In this document: positions 1 to 9,500 of the stretch, one piece after another | How positions within the stretch are numbered: the stretch's first letter is position 1 | Layout of the letters: every line of letters begins with the position of its first letter | Source of the DNA: Micromonospora sp. Llam0 | GTDB lineage: Bacteria > Actinomycetota > Actinomycetes > Mycobacteriales > Micromonosporaceae | Assembly: GCF_003751085.1 (NCBI RefSeq) | Contig: NZ_RJJY01000001.1 | Coordinates: 1,798,001-1,862,000, forward strand | Direction: 5' to 3' | Length of the DNA stretch: 64,000 nt | The notes under the pieces: generated by a model | Databases searched by the model: none | What the model saw: the letters and a program-made list of their open reading frames with translations, nothing else | Told to the model about the DNA's origin: nothing | Program-made: the position numbers and the translations under genes

Positions 1-1
1 G

Positions 2-205
2 ATGGATGACTCCTACGTGGACATCGGTCGGGCCCGGCAGCGACTCGGGTTCAGCCCTCGGTACAGCAACCGCGACGCGGTGCTGGAGACGTTCCGGTGG
101 TGGCAGGGACAGCGGACGAGCGGTACGCCGGCCGGTGCCAGCGGCCGTACCAGCCGAGACCCGTGGCGGCAGGGTGTGCTCGCCGCCGCCAAGGTCTTCT
201 TCTAG
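2..205 (+). CDS. NAD-dependent epimerase/dehydratase, C-terminal end (partial)
   Basis: Only the last 67 residues are in the window; the gene starts upstream. The stretch VDIGRARQRLGFSPRY followed by a helix ending in FRWW is typical of the C-terminus of extended short-chain dehydrogenase nucleotide-sugar epimerases. The NAD-binding Rossmann domain and the YxxxK catalytic motif would lie outside the window, so substrate and reaction cannot be read. The stop lies 13 nt before the UbiA-family start, so the two are probably one operon. Inference: it may supply a nucleotide or polyprenyl sugar to the glycosyltransferases that follow. Confidence 0.7.
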   Translation: MDDSYVDIGRARQRLGFSPRYSNRDAVLETFRWWQGQRTSGTPAGASGRTSRDPWRQGVLAAAKVFF

Positions 206-218
206 CCAGGAGGTGCCG

Positions 219-1229
219 ATGCCCGCTGTCGAGGTCGCGGCCGAGCCGACATCGGTGTCCACGACACCGGTGGCGCCACCGGGCGCCCACCCGACCCGGA
301 CCGGTCGGTCCGGGTGGACGGCGCGCGGCGCGGCCGCCCGGATGGGGCGGACCACCGCCGACCTTGCCGCGCTGACCCGGCCGCAGCAGTGGCCGAAGAA
401 CCTGCTCGCCGTGCCGATCGCGCTGCTGGACGCTCCGGTCTGGACCGCCGCCGCGCTGGGCCGGGTCGGTTGGGCGGTGCTGCTGTTCACCCTGGCGTCG
501 TCGCTGGTGTACGTGGTCAACGACGTCGCCGACCGGCAATTGGACGCCGGTCACCCGTCGAAGCGGTCCCGACCGGTGGCCAGTGGCCGGGTCTCTGCGG
601 GCACCGCCTGGCTGTTCGCCGCCACGCTCACCGCCGCACTGGCGGCCGGCGTCGTCGCCGGACCCGCCCTGGCCTGGTGGCCGGTCGCCGGCTACCTCGT
701 GCTCAACCTGGCGTACAGCCGGTGGCTCAAGCACGTCCCGCTGGTCGACATCTGCGTGGTCGCCGCCGGCTTCGTGCTGCGGGTGCTGCTCGGCTACGCG
801 GCGACCGCCGGCCCGGTCTCGGCCTGGCTGCTGACCACCGTCTTCGCCACCTGCCTGCTGCTGATCCTGGGCAAACGCCGGCAGGAACTCGCCGTCGACG
901 GCGCCGCGCACCGCCCGGCGCTGCGCGGCTACAACCTCAACCTCGCCGACCAACTGCTCACCGTGAACGCCACCGTCGCGGTCATCGGCTTCCTGCTCTA
1001 CCTGCACTCGGACGCGCCGGTCGGTGTGCACCGCAACGCCCTGCTGCTGAGCGCCGTACCGCTCGTGCTGTTCGGGATCTCCCGCTACCTGCAGGCGGTG
1101 CTGGTCCGCCGGGGCGGCGGCGACCCGGTCCGGACCGTACTGCGGGACCGCCTGATCGTCGTCGCCGCCGCGTTGCTCGCCGCCAGCGTCGGTATCGCCC
1201 TGCTCGCCGCCCAGTACCCGTCGTTCTAG
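219..1229 (+). CDS. UbiA-family prenyltransferase, decaprenyl-phosphate phosphoribosyltransferase-like
   Basis: Polytopic membrane enzyme of 336 aa. The signature RPQQWPKN (about residues 52-59) followed by NDVADRQLD (about 100-108) and HPSKRSRP is the pattern of the UbiA branch that includes mycobacterial Rv3806c. That enzyme transfers 5-phosphoribose from PRPP to decaprenyl phosphate, the first step towards decaprenylphosphoryl-arabinose. About eight hydrophobic helices follow. The start at 219 is chosen because AGGAGG lies 5 nt upstream; the frame stays open further upstream but that part overlaps the epimerase end. Inference: it makes a polyprenyl-phosphate-linked pentose for the envelope. 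Another UbiA substrate is possible, though the NDxxDxxxD spacing and the operon favour the DPPR-type role. Confidence 0.85.
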   Translation: MPAVEVAAEPTSVSTTPVAPPGAHPTRTGRSGWTARGAAARMGRTTADLAALTRPQQWPKNLLAVPIALLDAPVWTAAALGRVGWAVLLFTLASSLVYVVNDVADRQLDAGHPSKRSRPVASGRVSAGTAWLFAATLTAALAAGVVAGPALAWWPVAGYLVLNLAYSRWLKHVPLVDICVVAAGFVLRVLLGYAATAGPVSAWLLTTVFATCLLLILGKRRQELAVDGAAHRPALRGYNLNLADQLLTVNATVAVIGFLLYLHSDAPVGVHRNALLLSAVPLVLFGISRYLQAVLVRRGGGDPVRTVLRDRLIVVAAALLAASVGIALLAAQYPSF

Positions 1230-1259
1230 CGAATCCTTTCTCGAAAGTGGTCTCTTTCT

Positions 1260-2270
1260 ATGCCTGACCCGCTCGTGTCGGTCATCGTGCCGAACTACAA
1301 CTACGCCCGGGCGCTGGGGCTGTGTCTGTCCGCGCTGCGCGCCCAGACGTACCCCCATCTGGAGATCATCGTCGTCGACGACCGCAGTACCGACGACTCG
1401 GTGGCGGTGGCCGAGTCGTACGGCGTGCGGGTCGTGCAGACCCCGGTCAACGGTGGTCCCTCGGTGGCCCGCAACCTCGGCGCTGCCAACGCCAACGGGG
1501 AGATCCTGTTCTTCGTCGACTCGGACGTGGCCGCCAAACCCGACGCGGTGGCCAACGCGGTGGCGCTGCTCACCGAACGGCCGGAGATCGGTGCGGTGTG
1601 CGGCAACTACGACCCGGTGCCGCTGATCCGCGACAGCCTGGTCGAGGAGTACCGCTGCATGCAGCAGTCCTACTGGCTGATCGCCGACGAGGGGCGGATC
1701 TACACCATGTACACCGCGCTGCTGGCGATGCGGGCCGAGGTGTTCGCCGAGATCGGGCCGTTCAACCCGCGGCTGCGCGAGACCGAGAACGCCGACTACG
1801 GGTTCCGACTGGCCCGCCGGTACGAGATCTGGTTGACCCCGGCGGTGCGCGGCGTGCACGACCACGACCACGAGCTGCGGGTGATGATCCGCAAGGTCTT
1901 CACCCGCACCATGCTGCACATCCCGATGTACGCCCAGAACCCCACCTTCCCCGGCGGGCTGCGCAGCGGCCCACGGGCGTGGAGCAGCGTCGCCGCGCTG
2001 CTCACCGTGCTCACCGCCGTACTGCCGCTGCTGCTCGGTCCCTGGTGGAGCGTTTTGCCGCTGGCTGCGCTGGCCGGCTTCGTCGCCTGCGACTGGCCGA
2101 TGTACCGGTTCGTCGCGGCCCGTCGCAACCCGCTGTTCGTCGGCTACTTCGTCGCCATGCACTTCCTGCTGAACGTGGTGATGGGCGTCGCCGCGGCCGT
2201 CGGTTTCGCCAGCTACCTCACGTCGCGGGCGTTCCGGCGGCTCTACGACAAGCCGGCCGAGGCGGTGTGA
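1260..2270 (+). CDS. GT2-family glycosyltransferase with C-terminal membrane helices
   Basis: 336 aa. The N-terminal GT-A domain starts at once (PLVSVIVPNYNYA). It has the nucleotide-binding acidic pair VVDDRSTDDS (residues 39-48) and a DSD metal-binding motif at 87-89. An ETENADYGFR segment follows in the place of the acceptor/catalytic ED motif. After about residue 235 come hydrophobic segments suggesting three membrane helices, so it acts at the cytoplasmic face. It begins 30 nt after the UbiA gene and ends 1 nt before the next start. The neighbouring gene is a close paralogue with the same motifs in the same order. Donor and acceptor are unknown; a polyprenyl-linked or glycolipid acceptor fits the context. 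Confidence 0.85.
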   Translation: MPDPLVSVIVPNYNYARALGLCLSALRAQTYPHLEIIVVDDRSTDDSVAVAESYGVRVVQTPVNGGPSVARNLGAANANGEILFFVDSDVAAKPDAVANAVALLTERPEIGAVCGNYDPVPLIRDSLVEEYRCMQQSYWLIADEGRIYTMYTALLAMRAEVFAEIGPFNPRLRETENADYGFRLARRYEIWLTPAVRGVHDHDHELRVMIRKVFTRTMLHIPMYAQNPTFPGGLRSGPRAWSSVAALLTVLTAVLPLLLGPWWSVLPLAALAGFVACDWPMYRFVAARRNPLFVGYFVAMHFLLNVVMGVAAAVGFASYLTSRAFRRLYDKPAEAV

Positions 2271-2271
2271 C

Positions 2272-3291
2272 ATGTCGACTCCACTGGTCTCGGTGATCGT
2301 GCCGAGCTACAACTACGCTGACTCGCTGGCGGTGTGCCTGCAGGCGATCGCCGACCAGACCTACCCGGCGATCGAGGTGCTGGTTGTCGACGACCGCAGC
2401 ACCGACGACTCGGTGGCGGTCGCCGAGGCGCAGGGCGTGCGGGTGATCGCGCTGGCCGACAACGGCGGCTGCGGCCGGGCCCGCAACGTCGGCGTCGCCA
2501 GCACCAGCGGCGAGATCCTGTTCTTCGTCGACGCCGACGTGGCGATGGCCCCCGACGCGGTCGCCGAGGCGGTGGCCATTCTGCAGGCCGAGCCGGGGGT
2601 CGGCGCGGTCTGCGGCATTGAGGACCCGGAGCCGCTGCTGCACGACACCGCCGTCGCCCGCTACCGGGGGCTGCAGTACCACCACTGGTCGGCCAGCGGC
2701 GAGGGCAACGTCACCTTCCTGTTCCCGGCGATGTGCGCCATCCGGCGTCGCGTCTACCAGGAGGTGGGGCCGTTCAACCCGGCGTTGAAGCAGACCGAGG
2801 AGGTCGACTACGGGTACCGGCTGTCGCGCCGCCACCAGCTCCGGTTGACCTCCCGGGTCCGTGGCCGGCACGACCACGACCACCAGCTGGTGCCGTTGCT
2901 GCGCAAGCTCTTTCACCGGGCCCGGCTGCGAATCCCGCTGTACGCCCGGGCCCGCCGGTTCGCCACCGGCTTCGAGACGGCGTCGCGGGCCTGGGGCAGC
3001 CTGGCGGCGGCCGCCGCGGTGCCGGCGGTGGTATTGCCGGTCCTGCTCGGTCCGCTGTGGTCGGTGGTGCCGGTCGGGTTGTTCGCCGCGTCGGTCGCCG
3101 CCGACCGGCCGATGTACGCTCTGGCGCACCGGTTGCGCGGAGTCCGGTTCCTGGCCTTCTTCGTCGCGGTGCACTTCCTGGTCAATGTGACCATCACGGC
3201 GGGAGTGGCGGTCGGTACGCTGCAGTGGCTGGTGTCCCGGCCGTTCCGGCAGCTCTACGACAGCACCTTCCCCGCGGAGGCCACCGTATGA
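2272..3291 (+). CDS. GT2-family glycosyltransferase, tandem paralogue of the upstream gene
   Basis: 339 aa, colinear with the preceding gene: PLVSVIVPSYNYA, VVDDRSTDDSVAVAE (from residue 38), DAD at 86-88, QTEEVDYGYRLSRR and HDHDHQL, then C-terminal hydrophobic helices. The first 50 residues are nearly the same as in the upstream paralogue, while the central acceptor region differs. That is what a tandem duplication with changed specificity would look like. The ATG sits 1 nt after the previous stop, so the two are translationally coupled. The stop overlaps the next start as ATGA. Confidence 0.85.
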   Translation: MSTPLVSVIVPSYNYADSLAVCLQAIADQTYPAIEVLVVDDRSTDDSVAVAEAQGVRVIALADNGGCGRARNVGVASTSGEILFFVDADVAMAPDAVAEAVAILQAEPGVGAVCGIEDPEPLLHDTAVARYRGLQYHHWSASGEGNVTFLFPAMCAIRRRVYQEVGPFNPALKQTEEVDYGYRLSRRHQLRLTSRVRGRHDHDHQLVPLLRKLFHRARLRIPLYARARRFATGFETASRAWGSLAAAAAVPAVVLPVLLGPLWSVVPVGLFAASVAADRPMYALAHRLRGVRFLAFFVAVHFLVNVTITAGVAVGTLQWLVSRPFRQLYDSTFPAEATV

Positions 3292-4421
3292 CCGCTCAGG
3301 CTGCCGCAGCCGAGGCGCCGACGGCCACCGGCGGCGGCGCAGCCGAGCCGGGGCCAGGGCCGGGACCGTGGGGACGGTGGTGGCGGCGTTGGCTCGGCCG
3401 GGTGTTCCTGACCGGCTCGGCGGCGTGGCTGGCGTACGTGCTGGCCCACCGACTGCTCAGCGGCCGAGTCTGGTGGTGGGTGCTCGCCGAGCTGATGCCG
3501 CCGGTGATGTTCGTCGCCGTACCACTGCTGTTCGCCACGGCGGCGGCCGGCTGCCGGCGGACCCGCCGCCCGGCGGCGCTGATGTGCGCCGTGTCGCTGC
3601 TGGCCGGCGTCGGGCTGGCCGGAATCAACCTGCCCGGTCCGCTGCGGTCGGCGCCGCAGGTGCCGCCGGACGCGCTGCGGGTGGTCTCCTGGAACACCGG
3701 CTACTGGCACACCACCGACCGGGCCGACGACTTCTACCGGATGCTGCGGGACCAGCGGGCCGACGTCTACCTGCTGCAGGAGTACATCGCCGAGGTCGAC
3801 GGCGTGATCGTGCCGATCGACGACCTCGAGCGGCTGCGCCGGGAGATGCCGGGTTTCCATCTGGCGGTCATCGGCGAGCTCGTCACCCTGTCCCGGTACC
3901 CGATCGTCGAGCAGACACCGCTGGAGGCCGACGGGCTTCCCCCGGCCCCGGACGACTTCACCGACTTCTGGCGTTACCAGGTGCTCCGTACCGACCTGCG
4001 GGTCGGCGACCGAGTGCTGTCAACCTACAACGCGCACCTGCCGGTGCCGTTGTGGGCCGGCGGCCCCGGCCTGTTCACCGGGGAGTTCCACCGGACGATT
4101 CGGGAACAGCATCAGCGCCGCGTGCCGCAGTTCCGGGCGCTGGCCGCCGACGTGGCGGACAACGACAACCCGGTGGTGCTGGCCGGGGACCTGAACACCA
4201 GCCCCGCGATGGGTGACCTGCGCCGCCTGCCGCCCGAGTTGCGCGACGCCGAGTCGGTCAGCCGGTCCGTCTACCTCGCGTCGTGGCCCACCGAACAGGT
4301 GTCGTCCTGGCGACTGGACTGGGCGCTGGTCTCCACCGGGGTCACCGTGCACCGGTACGAGTTCGGCGACGCCCGCGGCATGTCCGACCACCGGCCGCAG
4401 ACGCTGTGGGTGTCGTGGTGA
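3288..4421 (+). CDS. Membrane-anchored endonuclease/exonuclease/phosphatase (EEP) family protein
   Basis: 377 aa. A low-complexity cytoplasmic N-terminus is followed by about three hydrophobic helices (residues 40-120) and then a complete EEP catalytic domain. The visible EEP motifs are VVSWNTGYW (metal/phosphate Asn), LLQEYI (catalytic Glu), AHLPVP, AGDLNTSP (Asp/Asn pair) and a final MSDHRP (catalytic His). The family hydrolyses phosphodiesters or phosphomonoesters in nucleic acids, inositol phosphates or lipids. The membrane anchor, and the ATGA and GTGA overlaps with glycosyltransferases on both sides, argue against DNA repair. Inference: it acts on a phospholipid or polyprenyl-phosphate intermediate of the same pathway. 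Confidence 0.8.
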   Translation: MTAQAAAAEAPTATGGGAAEPGPGPGPWGRWWRRWLGRVFLTGSAAWLAYVLAHRLLSGRVWWWVLAELMPPVMFVAVPLLFATAAAGCRRTRRPAALMCAVSLLAGVGLAGINLPGPLRSAPQVPPDALRVVSWNTGYWHTTDRADDFYRMLRDQRADVYLLQEYIAEVDGVIVPIDDLERLRREMPGFHLAVIGELVTLSRYPIVEQTPLEADGLPPAPDDFTDFWRYQVLRTDLRVGDRVLSTYNAHLPVPLWAGGPGLFTGEFHRTIREQHQRRVPQFRALAADVADNDNPVVLAGDLNTSPAMGDLRRLPPELRDAESVSRSVYLASWPTEQVSSWRLDWALVSTGVTVHRYEFGDARGMSDHRPQTLWVSW

Positions 4422-5491
4422 CCGGGCACCCGACGGTGTCGGTGGTGATCCCGACGTACAACAAGGCAAAGACCCTGGCCGACTGTGTGCGGGCGGTGTA
4501 CCGCCAGACCTGCCAGCCGGTCGAGGTGATCGTGGTCGACGACGCCAGCACCGACGGATCCCGGGAGATCGCCGCCGGGCTGCCCTGCAGGCTGATCTGC
4601 CTGCCCACCAACCAGGGGGTGTCCGCCGCCCGCAACGCCGGTGCGGCGGCGGCCATTGGTGAAGTGCTGTTCTTCGTCGACTCCGACATCGCGCTGGCGC
4701 CGGACGCGATCGGCAACGCGCTGCGGGTTCTTCGGGAGCATCCCGGGTGCGCGGTCGTGCAGGGCATCTACGACGCGGAGCCGCTGGCCGCCGACGGCCC
4801 GGTGGAGATCTACAAGACCCTGTTCGAGCATTACTGGCGGCGGCAGCGTGACGGTGTCGCGGATGCGACGTTGTTCGCGTTGACCGCGATCCGGCGGCAG
4901 GCGTTCGACGACGTGGGCGGCTTCGACGAGCGGCTGCGCGACGCGGAGGACATCGAGTTCGGCACCCGACTGCCCGCCCGGTACGAGATCCGGATGAGCG
5001 CCGACGTGGTGGGCCGGCACGACGACGTCGACCGGCTGCGGCCGTTCCTGGCCGAACACGTCCGCCGAGCGGTCAGCTACGGGGCGTTGCTGGCCGGCGT
5101 GCTCGCCGCTGACGACCGGCGTCGGGTGCACCGCGCCGATGGGCACCGGCCCGACACCGCGCGTCCCGCTTCCGGCGTCGACGTCGGTGCGGTGGCCGCG
5201 ATGCTGTGCTGCGCGGCGACGGCCGTGACCCTGCCGCTGGCCGCCGTCGCCGGCTGGCTGTTGGCGGTGCCGGCGGCCACCTTCACCGCCTTCACCCTGG
5301 TGGACGGGGCCCTGTTCCGCTTCGTTCGGCGCCGGAAGGGAAACCGGTTCCTGGTGTACTTCGTCGCGATGCACTTCCTGATGCACACCACCCAACTGGC
5401 GGGGATGACCGTCGGATTCGCCGCCGGGCTGGTGCGCTCGACCCGTCGCCGACCGGCCCGGTCGGCGACGGCACCGGAGACGGGCCGGTGA
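4418..5491 (+). CDS. GT2-family glycosyltransferase
   Basis: 357 aa with a GTG start inside the GTGA overlap with the EEP gene. GT-A motifs are HPTVSVVIPTYNKA, VVDDASTDGS (from about residue 39), DSD near 87 and RDAEDIEFG for the acceptor/catalytic acidic pair. C-terminal hydrophobic segments (about residues 260-335) suggest membrane association. It is more diverged from the two tandem GT2 genes than they are from each other. The stop overlaps the next start as GTGA. The sugar donor cannot be assigned from sequence. Confidence 0.85.
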   Translation: MTGHPTVSVVIPTYNKAKTLADCVRAVYRQTCQPVEVIVVDDASTDGSREIAAGLPCRLICLPTNQGVSAARNAGAAAAIGEVLFFVDSDIALAPDAIGNALRVLREHPGCAVVQGIYDAEPLAADGPVEIYKTLFEHYWRRQRDGVADATLFALTAIRRQAFDDVGGFDERLRDAEDIEFGTRLPARYEIRMSADVVGRHDDVDRLRPFLAEHVRRAVSYGALLAGVLAADDRRRVHRADGHRPDTARPASGVDVGAVAAMLCCAATAVTLPLAAVAGWLLAVPAATFTAFTLVDGALFRFVRRRKGNRFLVYFVAMHFLMHTTQLAGMTVGFAAGLVRSTRRRPARSATAPETGR

Positions 5492-6534
5492 CCGGCCGGG
5501 CCGACGAGGCCGGTGGCACGGTGCCGGGCCGTCCGCAGAGCGCGGTGCCGTCGTCCGGCCGGTGGGGTCGTTGGTTGCGGGTGGCGAACCGGGTGTTCGT
5601 CGTCGTGTTCATCGCCCTGCTGGTGGTCGGACTGATCACCGTGCTGCGGACCCAGGACTGGGCACCGGTCCGCGAGCTGGCCGGGTCCCTCGACCCGGTC
5701 GCCGTCTACCTCACCGTCGGCGGTGCCTTCGCGGTCAACTGCGTCGGGCTGGTCTTCGGGGTGCTGTCCTGGCGGGCGCTCTTCGTCGACCTGGGCGCCC
5801 GGGTCGACACCTGGACGGCGGCCCGGATCTTCTTCGTCGGCTTCCTCGTCAAGTTCGTGCCCGGGCGCTTCGTCGCGTTGCCGGTGCTGGTCCGGATGGG
5901 CAAGGCGGTCGACGTCGGTCCGGTCCGGCTGGCGTCGGTGTTCGTGCTCAGCTGGAGCATCGTCGCGCTCACCGGGCTCACCGTGGGGATCGCCGCCGGC
6001 CCGTCGGTCGCCGGCGGCGGGATGTGGTGGATAGCCGCCGCCGCGTTGCCGGTTGCCATCCTGCTGATCCGGCCCGACCTGCTCGATCGCGGTATCCGGC
6101 TGGCCGCCCGGGTGCTGCGCCGGCCCGCGCCGCAGGTCCGAGCCTCAGCCGGTGGGGTGCGTCGGTCCATCTTGGCGCAGGCGCTGTCCTGGATCATCTC
6201 CGGCCATCACTTGTGGCTGCTTGCGGTCGTCGCCGGGGCGCCGGCCGGCCGGTCGTACCTGATCTGCGTCGCCGGGTTCGCGCTGGCCACCGTCACCGGG
6301 TTGCTGGTGATGGTCGCGCCGGACGGCATCGGGGTACGCGAAGCGGTGCTCGCATTGGCTCTCGCGTCGGTGATGCCGTTGCCGCTGGCCGGCACCGTGG
6401 TGCTGGCCAGCCGGCTGGTCTGCGTGTGCAGCGACGTCGCGGTCGGAGCCGGCGGGCTGCTACTCGCCCAGTACCTGCACCGGCGGCGAAGGGCGACCGG
6501 CACCGTGCTCACCGACCCGGTGCCGGTGCGCTGA
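5488..6534 (+). CDS. UPF0104 / lysylphosphatidylglycerol-synthase TM-region family membrane protein
   Basis: 348 aa, with about eight hydrophobic helices starting at residue 35. The pattern KFVPGR in a mid-protein loop and the APDGIGVREA motif near residue 285 are typical of UPF0104/AglD-like proteins, the membrane part of MprF without the tRNA-dependent domain. Relatives flip or help transfer lipid-linked glycans. It is the last gene of the envelope operon (GTG start, GTGA overlap) and runs 26 nt into the end of the convergent SARP gene. Inference: a flippase or integral part of the glycan-export step. Confidence 0.8.
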   Translation: MTGRADEAGGTVPGRPQSAVPSSGRWGRWLRVANRVFVVVFIALLVVGLITVLRTQDWAPVRELAGSLDPVAVYLTVGGAFAVNCVGLVFGVLSWRALFVDLGARVDTWTAARIFFVGFLVKFVPGRFVALPVLVRMGKAVDVGPVRLASVFVLSWSIVALTGLTVGIAAGPSVAGGGMWWIAAAALPVAILLIRPDLLDRGIRLAARVLRRPAPQVRASAGGVRRSILAQALSWIISGHHLWLLAVVAGAPAGRSYLICVAGFALATVTGLLVMVAPDGIGVREAVLALALASVMPLPLAGTVVLASRLVCVCSDVAVGAGGLLLAQYLHRRRRATGTVLTDPVPVR

Positions 6535-9500
6535 CCGCGACCGGGGCGGTGCCGGGCCCGGTGCCGCCCCGGTCGCGGTCCGCCGCATTCAGCCGGGCCC
6601 GGATCTGCTCGGCCTCGGGAGCGCCGATCGCACTGAAATGGGCCAGCGCGTGGCACCAGTGGTCCCAGACGTCGTCGGGGGTGTTGCCCCGGTCGGTGGC
6701 CGTTCGTCGCCGGTCGGTGTCGGCCAACCGCTGCCCGGCACGGGCCAGTCCGGCGTGTGCCCGGGCCTGCTGCGTCCGGTCGCCGATCTGCGCGGAGATC
6801 GACAGCGCCTGCCGGTAGTGGTCCCGGGCCGCGGTGGCGTGACCGACCTCCATCAGCGCGTCCGCCAGTCCGACCAGCGCGGACGCCGCACCCATCGGCT
6901 GACTGGTGTCCCGGTAGATCTCCAGGGCCTGCCCGTGATGGTCTGCGGCGGCCCGGAAGCTGCCCAGCCGGGCATGCAACTGGCCCAGCGAGTCCAGCGC
7001 GAACGCCAACCCCACCCGGTGCCCGATCCGCTGGCACAGGACGATCGCGTCGGACAGGTGATCGGCCGCCTCGGCGTAACGGCCCTGCAGTACGGCGATC
7101 CAGCCGAGGTTGCCCAGCGCCATCGCCTCGCCGTGCGCCTCACCGGCCTCCCGCAGCAGGCCGAGGGCCTCCCGCAGATGGGCGGTGGCCTGGTCGTACT
7201 GGCCCTGCTGGCCGTGGAAGACGCCGAGGTTACCCAGTGCCCGGGCCTTCCCGGCACGTTCGCCGGTCTGCCGGTAGAGCACCAGCGCGCGCTGGAGATG
7301 GTCGGCGACCAGCTGCCGGTGCCCCTGCATCCCGTACACCACGGCGATGTTCGTCATCATGTGTGCCTGCGAGTCCCGGTCACCGATGATCTCGGCCGCG
7401 AGTAGACCGTGGTGGTGCACGGTGACCGCATCCGGGTAGTGGCCGGCGCCCTCCAGGTAGCGGAAGATGGTGAGTACCAGACGCCGGGCATGTTCCGGCC
7501 AGCCGTTCCCGGCGGTGTGCACGACGGCGCCGACCAGGTTGGCCCGTTCCTGCTCCAGCCAGGCCCGGGCCGCGGCGGCGTCGAGCAGCGGCCGCGCCGC
7601 GACGCTCTGGCCGGTCACCGCCGGCCGCCGGTGTCGCTCGGCGGGGAAGAGCAGGTCCATGGCGGTCGCGGCGGTGTGCAGGTAGTGGTCGAACAGGACG
7701 GTCATCGACCGGTGCCGGTCGACCGGTGACTCCTGCTGGCCGGCGAGGTCCACGGCGTACGCCCGGAGCAGGTCGTGCATCCCGTAGCGGTGGCCGGGCC
7801 CACGTTCGATCAGGTGGGCGCGGGCGAGCAGCTCGAGCAACCGGCGGGCGTCGGGCACCGAGGTGGCGGTGATCGCGGCGGCGGCGTACGGCTCCAGATC
7901 AGACCCGGGATGCAGCCCCAACAGCCGGAACGCGCGGGCGGCGTCGGCCGGCAGATGCAGGTAGGACCAGGAGAACACCGCGCGTACGCCGGTGCGCCGG
8001 TCGCCACCGGCGTCGAGCAGATCGAGGCGCCGATGCTGATCGGCGAGCTCGCGGACCAGCTCGACCAGTGGCGCGGTGGGGCGGGTGGCCGCCAGCTCCG
8101 CGGCCACCCGCAGGGCCAGCGGGAGACGGGCACAGTGCGCGGCGAGGACCGCGGCGGCGGTGTGTTCGACGGTGGCCCGGGCACCGATCAGTCGGTGGAT
8201 GAGCGCCACCGCCTCAGCCAGCGGCAGCGGATCGAGGCCGACCCGGCGGGCGCCGTGCCGGGCGACCAGCCCGGCCAGCGAGTCCCGGCTGGTGACCAGG
8301 ACGAGACAGGACGGCGAGCCGGGCAGCAGCGGCCGGACCTGCTCCGCCGACGCCGCGTTGTCGAGCACCACCAGCATTCGCTGTCCATCGGTCAGGCTGC
8401 GGTAGCAGGCCGCCCGTTCGTCGAGGTCCAGCGGCAGGTCCGGACCGGCCACGCCGAGGGCCCGCAGGAAGCCGGCGAGCGCCTGGCCCGGGGAGACGGG
8501 CTGCTCGGCGTCGTAGCCCTGCAGATCGACGTAGAGCTGGCCGTCGGGGAACCGGTGCCGGACCCGGTGCGCCCAACGGACGGCGAGTGCGGTCTTGCCG
8601 ACGCCAGCGGTTCCGGACACTGCGGCGACGGTCACCCCTGACGACCGGTCCACGTCGTCATCGGTCCGCCCCTGGGCGTCGTCGAGCAGTTGGTCGAGCT
8701 CGGCCAACTCGGTGACCCGGCCGGTGAAGTCCGGGATGTCGGCCGGCAGCTGGGCCGGTGCCGGCGCCGGCACCGGTTCGGGCGCTGCCCGGCCGGGTTC
8801 GCCGCCCGAGGGTCGGGCATCTGGGGCTGCGGTCAGCTCGTCGTCGTGCAGCAGCGCGGTGTGTGCGGCGGTCAGCTCGGGCCCGGGATCGACGCCGAGC
8901 TCGTCGGTCAGGTGCCGGCGCACCCGGTGGTACGTGTGGAACGCCCGGGCACGGTGTCCTGCGGCGTGGTACGCCCGGATCAGTCGGGCCTGGGCCGCCT
9001 CGTCCAGTGGCTGTGCGGCGGCGGCCTCCTCCAGAGCGGGCACCGCCTCGGCGGCCCGCCCGGCGGTGATCATGATGTCGCCGTACCTTGCCAGGGCGGT
9101 GTGCCGCTCCTCGAGCAACGCGACGACCCGGGGATGCTCGGCCAACGTCGGGATGTCGGCCATCGGCGGGCCGAGCCACAGTCCGAGGGCCTGTTCGAGT
9201 TCGTCGGCCGCACGACTCAGCTCGCCGTTGCGCTGCAGACCGGCTGCGGCGGCGAGCCGGTGGCGGAAGACCCCCGCGTCGACCTCCGAGGCGGGTAGCC
9301 GCAGCGCGTAGCCGTCCCCGACCTGGGGGAGCACCGTGCTCGGAGCGCGGGGCGGCCGGTCGGGTTCGAGCCGTCGCCGCAGGTGTTTGATGTGGGTCTG
9401 GATCACGTTCCGGGCAGTCGGTGGCGGCTGCCGGTCGGCCCAGACCGCATCGGAGATCTCTGCCGCTCGCACCGGTTGTCCGGCGGCGATCGCGAGCAGT

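Noticed and set aside
51..2273. 740-codon open frame on the minus strand
   Set aside because: It covers the UbiA and GT2 genes, is full of Arg, Gly, Gln and His, and has no domain; it is a codon-bias shadow.
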